Positions 35,378 to 44,924 of a stretch of 49,172 bases of DNA are shown piece by piece. The position numbers and the translations under genes are program-made. How positions within the stretch are numbered: the stretch's first letter is position 1; each line of letters begins with the position of its first letter. Source of the DNA: Nitrospirota bacterium (GTDB taxonomy: Bacteria; Nitrospirota; Thermodesulfovibrionia; Thermodesulfovibrionales; UBA6898); the NCBI GenBank assembly GCA_016235245.1, contig JACRLO010000022.1:1-49172 (forward strand), read 5' to 3'. The notes under the pieces are model-generated. The model was given only the letters and a program-made list of their open reading frames with translations. It was not told where the DNA came from and searched no databases.

Positions 35378-35463
35378 GTAGGGACTCCTTTCTTAATAGA
35401 GAATTTTTCCTGCACAATCACAACCGGGAATTGATCCTTACTGCTCCTGGAAATAATGCAGTA

Positions 35464-35492
35464 ACTATAACGTAATCTAATAAGCGTATAAA
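35464..35492 (-). promoter_or_regulatory. candidate promoter upstream of acsE
   Basis: On the minus strand TTTATA and TATAGT lie 17 bp apart, about 87 bp before the acsE start, in an AT-rich gap (35378-35648) that has no gene. It is a fair but not strong match to a housekeeping sigma promoter and would drive the acs cluster. Confidence 0.35.
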
Positions 35493-35648
35493 ACTTAAAA
35501 ATATTAATAAGATTCATAATAATTTTTTATGATTAAAAAAATACCACATCCTCCGCGCAAAATAAAAGACAGGGACGATTGTTTTATTTAATAGATATAT
35601 AAGGATGGTCAGGGTGTTCTGTTTTGCAGTCAATACGTACGGCGAGAT

Positions 35649-36116
35649 TTAATTGATAGTGTCCAGGAGATGGACTTTCTCCCCGAATTCCTTTTGGCTT
35701 AAAATTCCGTTCTTATGCAGGACCGTGAGCATATCGAGGAGCATCAGTCGCTTCTTTTCGGGAGGGACAGCATCGGCGTCTCGCAGACCGGAAGCGCCGA
35801 ACATATCCTTCTCTTTGGCTTCAAGAATACGTTTTATCCAGTAATCGGTCTCCGGGACATTGAAGAGGTATTCTTTGCGCCCGGTCTTAAGGATCAGATA
35901 ATTAAAGAAAAGCCTTGTCGTCAGCTTTGCGTCAAGAATATCAGGAAAAAAGAAGGCATTGCTCAGGTAGCTGCCCATGCCATCAAAGCGGAAAATGACG
36001 CGTTTGTTCGTGAGGAACACAGAGTAGGCTGACTTTATCACATCATGGCTTCTTTGGGTTGAATCCTCAATGATCTCTTCACCCGGCAGCAACTCAAATG
36101 AAAAACTCCAGGACAT
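35649..36116 (-). CDS. PH-like domain protein with short C-terminal SHOCT-like segment
   Basis: A 155-residue soluble protein. The first two thirds resemble bacterial PH/GRAM-like domains: [38 protein letters not shown] and a strand-rich [17 protein letters not shown]. The last third ([20 protein letters not shown]) has the short helical pattern of SHOCT-like tails, which are linked to oligomerisation. No signal peptide or membrane span. It is monocistronic and has a GGAGG ribosome site. Function unknown. Confidence 0.62.
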   Translation of the reverse strand: MSWSFSFELLPGEEIIEDSTQRSHDVIKSAYSVFLTNKRVIFRFDGMGSYLSNAFFFPDILDAKLTTRLFFNYLILKTGRKEYLFNVPETDYWIKRILEAKEKDMFGASGLRDADAVPPEKKRLMLLDMLTVLHKNGILSQKEFGEKVHLLDTIN

Positions 36117-36140
36117 ACAACCTCCTTACTATTTTTTATA

Positions 36141-36169
36141 CTTTGTCAAAGCCGTCGCAACTTTGTCAA
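36141..36169 (-). repeat. direct repeat TTGACAAAG, 20-bp period, upstream of the PH-like gene
   Basis: Read on the minus strand, TTGACAAAG occurs at 36169-36161 and again at 36149-36141. The downstream copy runs straight into TATAAA, with GGAGG and the ATG soon after. The -35-like TTGACA is thus duplicated two helical turns apart, which suggests operator copies or alternative promoters. Confidence 0.5.
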
Positions 36170-36242
36170 TAATGGCTCTGCTTGCAAACTTCTGACTGCG
36201 GGTGATAAACTTTCGTCACTTTATTACGCTGCGGAGGATTGC

Positions 36243-37697
36243 TTGGAGCTATACAGCAAGGGCATTGCTGAACTTTCAGAAATGCTCAAAAAACATGAAA
36301 CATCGGCAAAAGAGATTGCCGTCGCTGTTTTCGACAGGATCGAACAGGTCGAAGACAGGATCAGGGCCTATCTGACCCTGACAAAAAACGAAGCCCTGAA
36401 CAGGGCAGAAAACATAGATAGAGAAATAGCCGCAGGAAACAATAAAACCCTTTCCGGCATTCCGATCGCAATCAAGGACAATATGTGTACAAAGGGCATT
36501 GCCACAACCTGCTCTTCGAAAATATTGCAGAACTTTATTCCTCCCTATGAAAGCACGGCAACGACAAAACTCCTCGATCAGGGGTACGTGCTGACCGGCA
36601 AGACGAACCTTGACGAATTCGCCATGGGTTCTTCAACCGAAAATTCCGGCTTTCATACGACCTCCAACCCCTGGGACACGGAGAGGATACCCGGCGGCTC
36701 CAGCGGCGGTTCTGCAGCAGCTGTCGCAGCTGACGAATGCATCGCAGCGCTGGGCTCTGATACAGGCGGATCGATCAGACAGCCTGCTGCACTCTGCGGC
36801 GTTGTTGGTCTCAAGCCAACCTACGGCAGGGTTTCACGATATGGACTTGTAGCCTTTGCTTCATCCCTTGACCAGATCGGCCCGATCACCAAGAATGTAA
36901 GAGATGCAGCAATACTTATGAACGTCATCGCCGGTAATGACCCCATGGACTCCACTTCTGCATCGGTACCCGTCCCTGATTTCACGGCATCTATCGGCAA
37001 AGATATCAAGGGGCTCAGGCTTGGTATTCCAAAGGAATACTTCATCGAAGGCATAGACCCTGAAGTCAATGAAGCAGTGCAGGCCGCCATAAAACAGTAT
37101 GAAGCGCTCGGCGCGGTTCCTGTTCCTGTCTCCCTGCCCCACTCAGGCTATGCGATCGCAACCTATTACGTCCTTGCCACCTCAGAGGCGAGCTCGAACC
37201 TGGCCCGATACGACGGCGTTAAATACGGGTTCCGGGCTGAGGGAAAAGACCTTATTGATATGTATATGCAGACACGGGCCAGGGGATTCGGCGCTGAAGT
37301 AAAGCGGCGGATCATGTTAGGCACGTACACGCTTTCTTCAGGGTATTATGATGCGTACTACAAAAAGGCCCAGCAGGTCAGGACCCTTCTCAAACGGGAT
37401 TTCGAGGAGGCGTTCAAAACCGTTGACCTGATCCTTACGCCGACAACACCGACGGCTGCATTTAAGAAGGGCGAGAAGACCGATGATCCGCTCCAGATGT
37501 ATCTTGCGGACATCTTCACTATTTCCGTGAACCTGGCCGGAGTTCCCGGCATCTCGATACCCTGCGGTTTCACCTCAAATAACCTTCCTGTCGGGCTGCA
37601 GCTGATCGGAAAACATTTTGACGAAGAAAGGCTGCTTCAGGCTGCCTATGCCTATGAACAGGCAACCGTGTGGCATAAGAGGAAACCGAGTCTATGA
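36243..37697 (+). CDS. gatA: Asp-tRNA(Asn)/Glu-tRNA(Gln) amidotransferase subunit A
   Basis: The amidase subunit of the indirect Gln/Asn-tRNA pathway; it releases ammonia from glutamine. The Ser-cisSer-Lys triad is intact: K78 (GIPIAIKDN), S153 ([10 protein letters not shown]) and S177 ([16 protein letters not shown]). The start is a TTG at 36243 with GGAGG five bases upstream, giving 484 residues, the normal size. The stop overlaps the gatB ATG as ATGA. gatC is not in the window. Confidence 0.96.
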   Translation: MELYSKGIAELSEMLKKHETSAKEIAVAVFDRIEQVEDRIRAYLTLTKNEALNRAENIDREIAAGNNKTLSGIPIAIKDNMCTKGIATTCSSKILQNFIPPYESTATTKLLDQGYVLTGKTNLDEFAMGSSTENSGFHTTSNPWDTERIPGGSSGGSAAAVAADECIAALGSDTGGSIRQPAALCGVVGLKPTYGRVSRYGLVAFASSLDQIGPITKNVRDAAILMNVIAGNDPMDSTSASVPVPDFTASIGKDIKGLRLGIPKEYFIEGIDPEVNEAVQAAIKQYEALGAVPVPVSLPHSGYAIATYYVLATSEASSNLARYDGVKYGFRAEGKDLIDMYMQTRARGFGAEVKRRIMLGTYTLSSGYYDAYYKKAQQVRTLLKRDFEEAFKTVDLILTPTTPTAAFKKGEKTDDPLQMYLADIFTISVNLAGVPGISIPCGFTSNNLPVGLQLIGKHFDEERLLQAAYAYEQATVWHKRKPSL

Positions 37698-39124
37698 AAT
37701 GGGAAGCAGTTATAGGCCTTGAAGTCCATGCCCAGATGCTCACCGCTACGAAGATCTTCTGCGGCTGCCCGACCACCTTCGGCAATGAGCCGAACTCCCA
37801 GACCTGCCAGATCTGTATCGGCATGCCGGGCGTGCTGCCGGTCCTCAACAGAAAAGCGCTCGAGTTTGCGATTAGAACCGGACTGGCCACGGGCTGCACC
37901 ATATCAAAATACAGCCGTTTTGCGCGGAAGAACTATTTCTACCCTGACCTTCCCAAAGGCTACCAGATCAGTCAATACGAGCACCCGATCTGCGAGCATG
38001 GCCACCTGGAGATCGTGGTGGATGGAGAGGTAAAGCGGATCGGTATCACCCGCATCCATATGGAAGAAGATGCCGGCAAGAACATCCATGAGGGTGCAGG
38101 CGGTTACAGTTTTGTCGATCTGAACCGCACCGGTGTGCCGCTTATGGAGATCGTCTCGGAACCGGACATCAGGAGCCCGAAAGAGGCTGCTGAATATATG
38201 AGGAAACTGAGGAGCATTGTCCGGTATCTTGGCGCATGCGACGGCAATCTCGAGCAGGGTTCGCTCAGGTGCGATGCGAATGTCTCGGTAAGGCCGCTTG
38301 GTCAGAAAGAGTTCGGAACCCGCGCTGAGGTAAAGAACATTAATTCTTTTCGCTACGTTGAAAAGGCAATAGAATACGAGATCAAGCGCCAGATCAGGCT
38401 TATTGAGGACGGCGGCAAGGTCGTGCAGGAAACCAGGCTTTGGGATGCGAACAAGGGCATTACTGAGTCCATGCGCTCAAAAGAAGAGGCGCACGATTAC
38501 CGTTATTTCCCTGACCCGGATCTTGTCCCGATCACGGTAGATCAGAAATGGATCGATAAGATCAGAGAGTCTCTGCCGGAATTGCCTGATGCCAAACGAC
38601 GCAGATTTGTCGAGGCCTGCGGTCTTCCGGATACGGATGCAGATCAACTGACCGCGGAACGCTCAACCGCAGAGTGGTTTGAGAGCGCGGTCATGGCAGG
38701 CGGTCAGCCTAAGGCGGTGTCGAACTGGATAATGGGCGACCTGATGAAGCTCCTGAATGAAGATGGCAGGTCCATCGAAGATTGTTTGATCAAGCCGCCT
38801 CAGCTCGCAGGAATGCTGAAACTCATCGAGAGCGGGACCATCAGCGGCAAGATCGCAAAAACCGTATTTGACGAGATGTACAGGACAGGGAATGATGCCG
38901 AAGAGATCGTAAGAGAAAAGGGACTTCTCCAGATCAGCGACTCATCTGAAATAGAAAAAATCGTTGACGATATCATTGCAAAGAGCCCCAAAGAGGTGGA
39001 GCGTTTCAAGGCAGGTGATGAAAAGCTCATCGGCTTCTTTGTCGGCCAGGCCATGAAGGCGACCAAAGGCAAGGCAAACCCGCAGATGCTGAACGACTTA
39101 TTGAAGAAAAAGCTTTCCTGCTAA
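37694..39124 (+). CDS. gatB: Asp-tRNA(Asn)/Glu-tRNA(Gln) amidotransferase subunit B
   Basis: The tRNA-binding, ATP-using subunit that activates misacylated Glu-tRNA or Asp-tRNA. It opens with [20 protein letters not shown], has zinc-site cysteines [19 protein letters not shown], the [14 protein letters not shown] segment and [21 protein letters not shown]-terminal YqeY-like helical domain ends at [16 protein letters not shown]. 476 residues is normal. It overlaps gatA by 4 bp, giving balanced subunit synthesis. Confidence 0.97.
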   Translation: MKWEAVIGLEVHAQMLTATKIFCGCPTTFGNEPNSQTCQICIGMPGVLPVLNRKALEFAIRTGLATGCTISKYSRFARKNYFYPDLPKGYQISQYEHPICEHGHLEIVVDGEVKRIGITRIHMEEDAGKNIHEGAGGYSFVDLNRTGVPLMEIVSEPDIRSPKEAAEYMRKLRSIVRYLGACDGNLEQGSLRCDANVSVRPLGQKEFGTRAEVKNINSFRYVEKAIEYEIKRQIRLIEDGGKVVQETRLWDANKGITESMRSKEEAHDYRYFPDPDLVPITVDQKWIDKIRESLPELPDAKRRRFVEACGLPDTDADQLTAERSTAEWFESAVMAGGQPKAVSNWIMGDLMKLLNEDGRSIEDCLIKPPQLAGMLKLIESGTISGKIAKTVFDEMYRTGNDAEEIVREKGLLQISDSSEIEKIVDDIIAKSPKEVERFKAGDEKLIGFFVGQAMKATKGKANPQMLNDLLKKKLSC

Positions 39125-39143
39125 CCGCTTCATATCAAACCCT

Positions 39144-39797
39144 TCATTGTATTTTCCCGTCTTTGATCGTGATCACCCTGTCTGCACGTTTTGCGAGATC
39201 GTTATTATGGGTGACCATGACAACCGTGTACCCCTTAGCATGGAGCGATTTCAGAAGACCAAAAATTTTTTCGCTGTTGTCTGAGTCCAGATTACCGGTG
39301 GGCTCGTCAGCGAGAACGATTTCAGGATCATTTACAAGCGCACGTGCAATGGCAGCGCGCTGCATCTCTCCGCCGCTCAGTTGATTCGGGAAATGCTCCG
39401 ACCGGTTGCCAAGCCCGACCATTTCTATCAGCATCCTGACCTTCTGAGGGTCTATCTTCTCTTTGCTGAAGACCCTTGGGAGCGTCACATTTTCAAAAAC
39501 AGAAAGGCCGGGCATAAGATAGAACTGCTGGAACACAAAACCTATCTTTCTCCTGCGTATCGCATCGAGCTCAGCCTCAGACATATGCTCCACATTCACC
39601 TTGTCGAACTCCATGCGTCCTTTCGTAGGCCTGTCAAGGCAGCCCAGAATATGCAGCAAAGACGACTTGCCTGCGCCGGACTGCCCCACGATGGCAATGA
39701 ACTCACCTCTTCCGATCTCCATATCGATACTCTTGAGCGCATGAAGCTCCTCAGCCCCCCGGCGATAGACCTTCTCTATGTCTCTGAGCTCTATCAT
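39144..39797 (-). CDS. ABC transporter ATP-binding protein, LolD/MacB type
   Basis: A compact 217-residue ATPase. Walker A GQSGAGKSS (38-46), Q-loop FVFQQFYLMPGL, signature LSGGEMQRAAIARALV and Walker B VLADEPTGNLD are intact. It overlaps the upstream permease gene by 4 bp; the order lipoprotein-permease-ATPase defines one operon. The set lacks a MacA-like adaptor. It may be a lipoprotein- or envelope-stress exporter; the substrate is unknown. Confidence 0.92.
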   Translation of the reverse strand: MIELRDIEKVYRRGAEELHALKSIDMEIGRGEFIAIVGQSGAGKSSLLHILGCLDRPTKGRMEFDKVNVEHMSEAELDAIRRRKIGFVFQQFYLMPGLSVFENVTLPRVFSKEKIDPQKVRMLIEMVGLGNRSEHFPNQLSGGEMQRAAIARALVNDPEIVLADEPTGNLDSDNSEKIFGLLKSLHAKGYTVVMVTHNNDLAKRADRVITIKDGKIQ

Positions 39798-40957
39798 CCC
39801 CTTATTGCCTCAATAGGATGAATTCGCGAGGCCTTCCATGCCGGATAGAGGCCGGAAATAACTCCGACAAACATCGCAAAGGAAAGGCTCGCAAACGCAA
39901 TATTGGCATCGAAGCCGACCATATTGCCGGCCGGTACATAGGGCATCGTCCTGCGCACAAAGGCCTCAATAAGGTCGCTGCCCGCAACCGATGCAATGAC
40001 CCCGGCAACGCCGCCTGCGATACTCAAAAGCATCCCTTCCTTGAGAATGATCCGGAAGACATCTGCCCGCGATGCGCCTATCGCCCGCATCATGCCGATC
40101 TCCTGGGTCCGCTCAAAAACAGCCATCAGCATGGCATTCATCACACCCACGGCTGACACGATAACCGCAATGACCGCAATCGACAGACTGAGGACCTTTG
40201 CAGATGCTGCAAGGGTAGAGATGCTGCTCATCACCTGGTTCATGGTCACAATCTGTATGCCCGGGACTTTTTCGGAAAGTTCGTCCGTTATCCTTGTGAG
40301 TGGTGCAGGGTCCTTTACCTTAACGCCGACGGCTGTTGCCCCCGAAGGTTTCTTAAAGACAACCTGTGCTGTTGCAACCGGCATATAGATAAAGGCGTCG
40401 TCCTGACTGCCGGTCTTTTTCAGTATGCCGGACACCTTGAACGTTGCATTGACATTCGGATATTCCATGCTGTCGCCGACCTTCAGCCCCTGATGCACTG
40501 CAATCTCCGAACCGAGGATAATCTCCTGCCCGTCTTTCGGGATAGTGCCCTCGATCTGCCAGTGGGGCTTCAGCTGGGAGACCCTCGCCATCTCTATACC
40601 ATAGACCAGATCCACCCTGCCCTTCTTCGGATTCGGAAGCTGGGCAACAAGGATCGGGGAGGCAAATTCAATTGCTGAGAGATTCGTGATCTTCTCCATC
40701 ACAGACAGATCAAGGAACTTCGGGATGATCGATCCATGAAGCACAAGCGACGCCACCTCATGCGGACAGCCCGACGGCACAATCATGAAATGAATACCCG
40801 TATGCTCAAGCTCCTTTGCAAGCCCCTGTTCAAAGCCCCTGTTAAACGACAGGATCGAAAAGAGCACGGCGACCGAGGTGGCGATGCCAAAGAGCGCAAG
40901 CAGACTCCGCGTCCTGTGCCGTTTAAGATTCTTAAGCGCAATCTTCAGAAAAATCAT
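39794..40957 (-). CDS. ABC transporter permease, MacB/FtsX type
   Basis: A 387-residue permease. An N-terminal helix follows a basic start (LKNLKRHRTRSLLALFGIA). A large extracytoplasmic MacB-like domain spans about 40-260 (GQEIILGSEIAVHQGLKVGD). Three C-terminal helices follow, with ERTQEIGMMRAIGASRADVF between the first two and AWKASRIHPIEAIRG at the end. It shares one base with the lipoprotein gene upstream and overlaps the ATPase by 4 bp. Confidence 0.9.
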   Translation of the reverse strand: MIFLKIALKNLKRHRTRSLLALFGIATSVAVLFSILSFNRGFEQGLAKELEHTGIHFMIVPSGCPHEVASLVLHGSIIPKFLDLSVMEKITNLSAIEFASPILVAQLPNPKKGRVDLVYGIEMARVSQLKPHWQIEGTIPKDGQEIILGSEIAVHQGLKVGDSMEYPNVNATFKVSGILKKTGSQDDAFIYMPVATAQVVFKKPSGATAVGVKVKDPAPLTRITDELSEKVPGIQIVTMNQVMSSISTLAASAKVLSLSIAVIAVIVSAVGVMNAMLMAVFERTQEIGMMRAIGASRADVFRIILKEGMLLSIAGGVAGVIASVAGSDLIEAFVRRTMPYVPAGNMVGFDANIAFASLSFAMFVGVISGLYPAWKASRIHPIEAIRG

Positions 40958-41322
40958 TACCGGACGTCAACTCCCTCTGCCACAATCTGAAGTTCACCCT
41001 GAACCGGATACACAATTCCCGTCACAGTTGCCTTTTTGTTCATGCGCGGAGGAATTGTCATGTTATTGGGGGAAAGGTTGATAAAGACCTGCCCGGTATC
41101 GTCCTGAAGCACAAACCAGCATCCGTTCGATCCGCACTGAGAGGAAATGCTGCCGGACAGTGTTACCTTCTTTCCGATGATGCCCTTGTCAAGAAAGATA
41201 TCCTTCACCTTCGAGACCGGAAGGCTGCCGTCAACTCCTGCCCCATACTTTTCGGCAGAACAGCCAAGGAGCACCATCGTCAATACTATCAGCGTCCCCA
41301 TACTGACAACCCTTTTCATCAT
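40957..41322 (-). CDS. OB-fold lipoprotein (DUF4920/tRNA_anti-like)
   Basis: Start chosen at the ATG at 41322, seven bases after GAGGTGA; a GTG at 41331 is also in frame. The 121-residue product has a lipoprotein signal ending in the lipobox LLGC. The mature part is a single small beta-barrel: KVTLSGSISSQCGSNGCWFV, DDTGQVFINLSPNN and KATVTGIVYPVQGELQIVAE. The C-x3-GCW motif recalls DUF4920, a lipoprotein OB-fold family. It is the first gene of the operon with the permease and ATPase, so it may be the extracytoplasmic partner of that exporter. Its function is unproven. Confidence 0.7.
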   Translation of the reverse strand: MMKRVVSMGTLIVLTMVLLGCSAEKYGAGVDGSLPVSKVKDIFLDKGIIGKKVTLSGSISSQCGSNGCWFVLQDDTGQVFINLSPNNMTIPPRMNKKATVTGIVYPVQGELQIVAEGVDVR

Positions 41323-41496
41323 CCAAGTCACCTCGCCAGTTCTTCTTTTTTCTATTTAAGCAATAATCCTATGAAGAAATTATGAAGGCGGAACCGTTGA
41401 ATCATCAGGGTTGACGCAGAAAAATAAATTTGCATTCTTCCGGCATTATGTAATTTAATAGTAAGCTCATCATAACGATAAAGGAGTTCAAAAGAA

Positions 41497-42840
41497 ATGG
41501 ATGCTGTACTTAAGAAGGTGCAGGAACTTGCCCTGCTTCATGACAAACTTGACCCGAAGACTATCAAGGAAAAGAGCATAAAACTGGGCCTCAGAAACGA
41601 GGATGGCACAGGCGTCTTCGTCGGCATTACCAGCAAGGGTCAGGTTATCGGTTATGAAAAAGTGGACCAGGGAGACGGCATCGAAAAGGTCAATCCCGTT
41701 GCCGGCAAGCTCTATTATTGCGGGTACGACGTCGCTGATCTGGTTCGTGAGAAAGAAAAAGAAGGCAGATTCGGCTTTGAAGAGACAATATATCTGCTCC
41801 TGACAGGAATACTCCCTGACAAGCGGGACATGAAGGCCTTCTCTCTGCTGCTTGATAAGAAGCGGTCCCTGCCCGACGAGGTGAAGCAGATGATCCTCAA
41901 CAGGCCTCCCCACGATGATCAGATGGGGTCCCTGCATACCATTGTGTCTGCCATGCATCTCTTCGACAAACATCCGAATTCGATAGACATGAACGATGTC
42001 ACACGGCAATGCATCGATCTCATTGCGAAATTTCCGACCATCATTGCATACAACTACATTGCGGCTACCCTGGAGAAAAAATCTCTTTCGAAGCTGAAAG
42101 ACCCGGCCCCCAATGTAAGTACCGCAGAGAATTTTCTCTATCTTCTGTCGGGCAAAATGCCTGACAGGGCAACAGCGGAACTCTTTGACACCATGCTCAT
42201 CTTCCATGCAGAACACGGTGGCGGCAACAATTCTACATTTTCAACGCGGTGCGTTTCATCATCAGGCGCAAATACGTACATGGCTGTCTGTGCCGGTATA
42301 GGATCTCTTTCAGGACATCTGCACGGCGGAGCCAATGAAGCGGTCATACGCATGATGAAAGACATCAAGAGCAGGGTAAAAGACTGGGAAGATGATGACG
42401 AACTGGCATCATATCTTGAACTCATTCTCGACAAAAAAACCGGGGACAAGTCGGGCAAGATATATGGTCTGGGTCATGCAGTGTACACGGTCTCAGATCC
42501 CCGCGCGGTATTCCTCGAAACAAGGGCCGCAGAACTGGCGCGTGCTGCGAACCGCGAAAAAGAGTTCGAACTCTATAAGAGGATTGCACGGCTCGCTCCC
42601 GCTATCGTAAAGAACAAGAAGGGAAAGGTCGTCTGCACCAATGTCGACTTCTATTCAGGATTCGTGTATCGGTGCATGGGCATACCCAAAGAACTTTTTA
42701 CACCGATTTTTGCAATGGCCAGAGTGGCGGGCTGGGCAGCTCACCGTATCGAGGAGATCGTGCAGGGACGTATCATCAGGCCTTCGTACGTTACGTCGTT
42801 AAAAGGCAAAAAGAACTACGTAGCGCTTGCAAAGCGTTGA
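41497..42840 (+). CDS. gltA: citrate synthase (citrate/2-methylcitrate synthase family)
   Basis: Condenses oxaloacetate and acetyl-CoA to citrate. Catalytic elements are visible: FHAEHGGGNNSTFSTR (H237, H240), GHLHGGANEAV, the active-site GLGHAVYTVSDPRA and the aspartate in TNVDFYSGFVYRCMG. The 447-residue length with an N-terminal extension (about 1-60) is typical of the longer class found in many anaerobes. It has an AAAGGAG ribosome site and no operon partner. In an acetyl-CoA-pathway organism it may feed glutamate synthesis; reversible citrate cleavage is possible but cannot be read from sequence. 2-methylcitrate synthase is less likely since no prp genes are nearby. Confidence 0.93.
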   Translation: MDAVLKKVQELALLHDKLDPKTIKEKSIKLGLRNEDGTGVFVGITSKGQVIGYEKVDQGDGIEKVNPVAGKLYYCGYDVADLVREKEKEGRFGFEETIYLLLTGILPDKRDMKAFSLLLDKKRSLPDEVKQMILNRPPHDDQMGSLHTIVSAMHLFDKHPNSIDMNDVTRQCIDLIAKFPTIIAYNYIAATLEKKSLSKLKDPAPNVSTAENFLYLLSGKMPDRATAELFDTMLIFHAEHGGGNNSTFSTRCVSSSGANTYMAVCAGIGSLSGHLHGGANEAVIRMMKDIKSRVKDWEDDDELASYLELILDKKTGDKSGKIYGLGHAVYTVSDPRAVFLETRAAELARAANREKEFELYKRIARLAPAIVKNKKGKVVCTNVDFYSGFVYRCMGIPKELFTPIFAMARVAGWAAHRIEEIVQGRIIRPSYVTSLKGKKNYVALAKR

Positions 42841-42887
42841 TTTAACGAACCCTCATCAGTTAAGATTTTTCCTGCAATTCCAGCAAC

Positions 42888-42978
42888 GGAGAGGTGGCCG
42901 AGCGGCTTAAGGCGCACGCCTGGAAAGCGTGTGTGCGCTAATCACGCACCCAGGGTTCAAATCCCTGCCTCTCCGCCA
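42888..42978 (+). tRNA. tRNA-Ser (anticodon GGA)
   Basis: A 91-nt type II tRNA. The acceptor GGAGAGG pairs with CCTCTCC, then discriminator G and an encoded CCA. The D-arm reads GGCCGAGCGGCTTAAGGC, the anticodon stem CACGC/GCGTG holds loop CTGGAAA, the variable arm is long (TGTGCGCTAATCACGCA) and the T-loop is GGTTCAAATCC. The long variable arm and GGA anticodon specify serine (UCC/UCU). Confidence 0.97.
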
Positions 42979-43001
42979 TTTTTTCAATACCATGGTGAAC
43001 T

Positions 43002-44219
43002 ATGGCAAACCCGGAAGACCTAATAAGACTTACCGTAGATAAGCCGGCAGCGAAGGCCGGCAGAACAGGGAGAAGCCCGCTTCTCCCTGCGGGAATCGTC
43101 CTGGGACTTATCATAGCGGCCATAATAGGATTCAGGCTCCTTGTGGCGCCCACGGTTCGTGTTGAATCCGCAACCGTCTCCATGGTTTATCCATCCCAGT
43201 CCTTCACCCTCCTCAATGCGAGCGGTTATGTCGTTGCCCAGCGTAAAGCGGCCGTAGCGTCCAAGGTGACCGGCAGACTTGTTGCCATCTATGTCGAGGA
43301 GGGCAACAGGATTAAAAAGGGCGATATCATCGCACTTCTCGAAAATGATGACGTTCTTGCTGCAAAAGAGCGTGCTGCCGCAAATCTCAGGGTAGCCGCG
43401 GCCAACCTCGATCAGGCTGAGGCAGAGCTTGCCGATGCTGCGTCAAACCTTGACCGGAGCAGGGAACTCCTCAGGAAGGGTTTCATATCAAAGCTCGAAT
43501 ATGACACGTCAGAGGCGCGCCACAAGAAGGCAGCGGCTGCGGTCGCTTCTGCGGAGGCATCCATAACGTCGCAGGCTGCAGCCCTTCGGGAGGCAGAGGT
43601 ATCGATCGAATATACACGCGTCCGTGCACCCTTTGACGGAGTTGTCCTTACCAAAAACGCTGACATCGGGGATATTGTTACGCCCCTTGGTGCTGCTGCC
43701 AATGCAAAGGCGGCTGTCGTGACCATAGCGGACATGCAATCCCTTCAGGCAGAGGTTGACGTTTCGGAATCGAACATCGGGCAGGTAACACTGAAGCAGC
43801 CTTGCGAGATACAGCTCGATGGGTTGCCTGAGTCGCGCTTCCGCGGAGAGGTGCATATGATCGTACCGACTGCTGACCGTACCAAGGCAACGGTGATGGT
43901 CAAGGTAAGATTTCTTGATAACGACCCGAGAATACTTCCTGAAATGAGCGCAAAGGTGGCATTTCTCCAAAAAACAATGGCTGATCATGAACGCAAGCCG
44001 CGGACCGCTGTTGCTTCAGAATCCCTTGTTTCCGGAAACGGCAAAACATCCGTTTTTCTCATTAAGGACAACCGCGCCCTTGAAACGCCTGTTGTTGCCG
44101 GGGAAAAGATCGGCGATATGGTCGAGATCATCTCGGGCGTAAAGGCCGGGGAGCGCATCGTCCGCAAGGCCACCGACAAGATCAGAAATAACATCAAAGT
44201 TACTGTTTCAGAGAAGTAG
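43002..44219 (+). CDS. periplasmic adaptor (HlyD/MacA-like membrane fusion protein)
   Basis: A 405-residue adaptor anchored by one N-terminal helix (about 27-47). The lipoyl half GYVVAQRKAAVASKVTGRLV is followed by YVEEGNRIKKGDIIALLEND. An alanine-rich coiled-coil hairpin (about 120-205) comes next, then the second lipoyl half TRVRAPFDGVVLTKNADIGD and beta-barrel/membrane-proximal domains. It links the inner-membrane ABC unit encoded next to an outer-membrane exit duct. The ATPase gene begins immediately after its stop (TAGATG). Confidence 0.92.
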   Translation: MANPEDLIRLTVDKPAAKAGRTGRSPLLPAGIVLGLIIAAIIGFRLLVAPTVRVESATVSMVYPSQSFTLLNASGYVVAQRKAAVASKVTGRLVAIYVEEGNRIKKGDIIALLENDDVLAAKERAAANLRVAAANLDQAEAELADAASNLDRSRELLRKGFISKLEYDTSEARHKKAAAAVASAEASITSQAAALREAEVSIEYTRVRAPFDGVVLTKNADIGDIVTPLGAAANAKAAVVTIADMQSLQAEVDVSESNIGQVTLKQPCEIQLDGLPESRFRGEVHMIVPTADRTKATVMVKVRFLDNDPRILPEMSAKVAFLQKTMADHERKPRTAVASESLVSGNGKTSVFLIKDNRALETPVVAGEKIGDMVEIISGVKAGERIVRKATDKIRNNIKVTVSEK

Positions 44220-44924
44220 ATGCAGGTCCCCGCACCCTTAGCGCATATCAGCGGAGTCTCCAAAGCCTATCAGCGCGGAAGCCAGCTCATTCCGGTGCTC
44301 CAGGATATCACCCTTGACATCGCTGAGGGTGAGTTCATTGCCCTCATGGGGCCGTCAGGCTCCGGCAAATCAACGCTGCTGAATCTGATCGCCGGCATTG
44401 ATAAGGCGGACACAGGATCGATCACCATCGCAGGCACTGACATCACAACCCTTTCGGAGACCGAACTTGCCGCCTGGCGCAGCAGCAACATCGGATTTAT
44501 TTTCCAGTTCTATAACCTAATCCCTGTGCTGAGCGCCCTGGAAAATGTGGAACTTCCGCTGCTGCTGACAGGCCTTTCCCGAAAACAGCGAAGAGAGCAT
44601 GCGGAACTTGCGCTGCAGGTCGTAAACCTGGGCGACCGCATGGACCACAAGCCGTCGCAGCTCTCAGGAGGACAGCAGCAGAGGGTCGCCATAGCCAGGG
44701 CGGTCGTTACCGACCCTCTCATGCTCGTTGCCGACGAGCCTACCGGAGACCTCGATCGCGTCTCGGCAAAAGAGATCCTCGACCTTATCTGCAGACTGAA
44801 TAGTGAACTGGGGAAGACGATCATCATGGTAACGCACGACCCGCGGGCGGCCGAGCGTGCACATGTGATAAAACATCTCGACAAGGGTGTCCTGAACAAT
44901 GTTTCTGATCAAACTCCTCTTTAG
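44220..44924 (+). CDS. ABC transporter ATP-binding protein, MacB/LolD type
   Basis: A 234-residue ATPase with Walker A GPSGSGKS (44-51), [14 protein letters not shown], signature [16 protein letters not shown], Walker B LVADEPTGDLD and H-loop MVTHD. It directly follows the adaptor stop and its last 26 bp overlap the first permease. It closely resembles the ATPase at the left end of the window, with the same FQFYNLIP Q-loop, suggesting related exporters. Confidence 0.94.
   Translation: MQVPAPLAHISGVSKAYQRGSQLIPVLQDITLDIAEGEFIALMGPSGSGKSTLLNLIAGIDKADTGSITIAGTDITTLSETELAAWRSSNIGFIFQFYNLIPVLSALENVELPLLLTGLSRKQRREHAELALQVVNLGDRMDHKPSQLSGGQQQRVAIARAVVTDPLMLVADEPTGDLDRVSAKEILDLICRLNSELGKTIIMVTHDPRAAERAHVIKHLDKGVLNNVSDQTPL

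Noticed and set aside
35413-35430. GG-N10-GC spacing upstream of acsE, resembling a sigma-54 -24/-12 promoter
   Set aside because: Only the GG and GC match; the surrounding TGGCAC and TTGC consensus is poor, and no enhancer-binding gene is nearby.
41411-41458. TTGACG upstream of citrate synthase as a -35 element
   Set aside because: No acceptable -10 hexamer lies 16-19 bp downstream, so I did not annotate a promoter.
41488-42216. Open frame of 242 codons on the minus strand
   Set aside because: Antisense to citrate synthase, with no recognisable domain and no ribosome site; a shadow frame.
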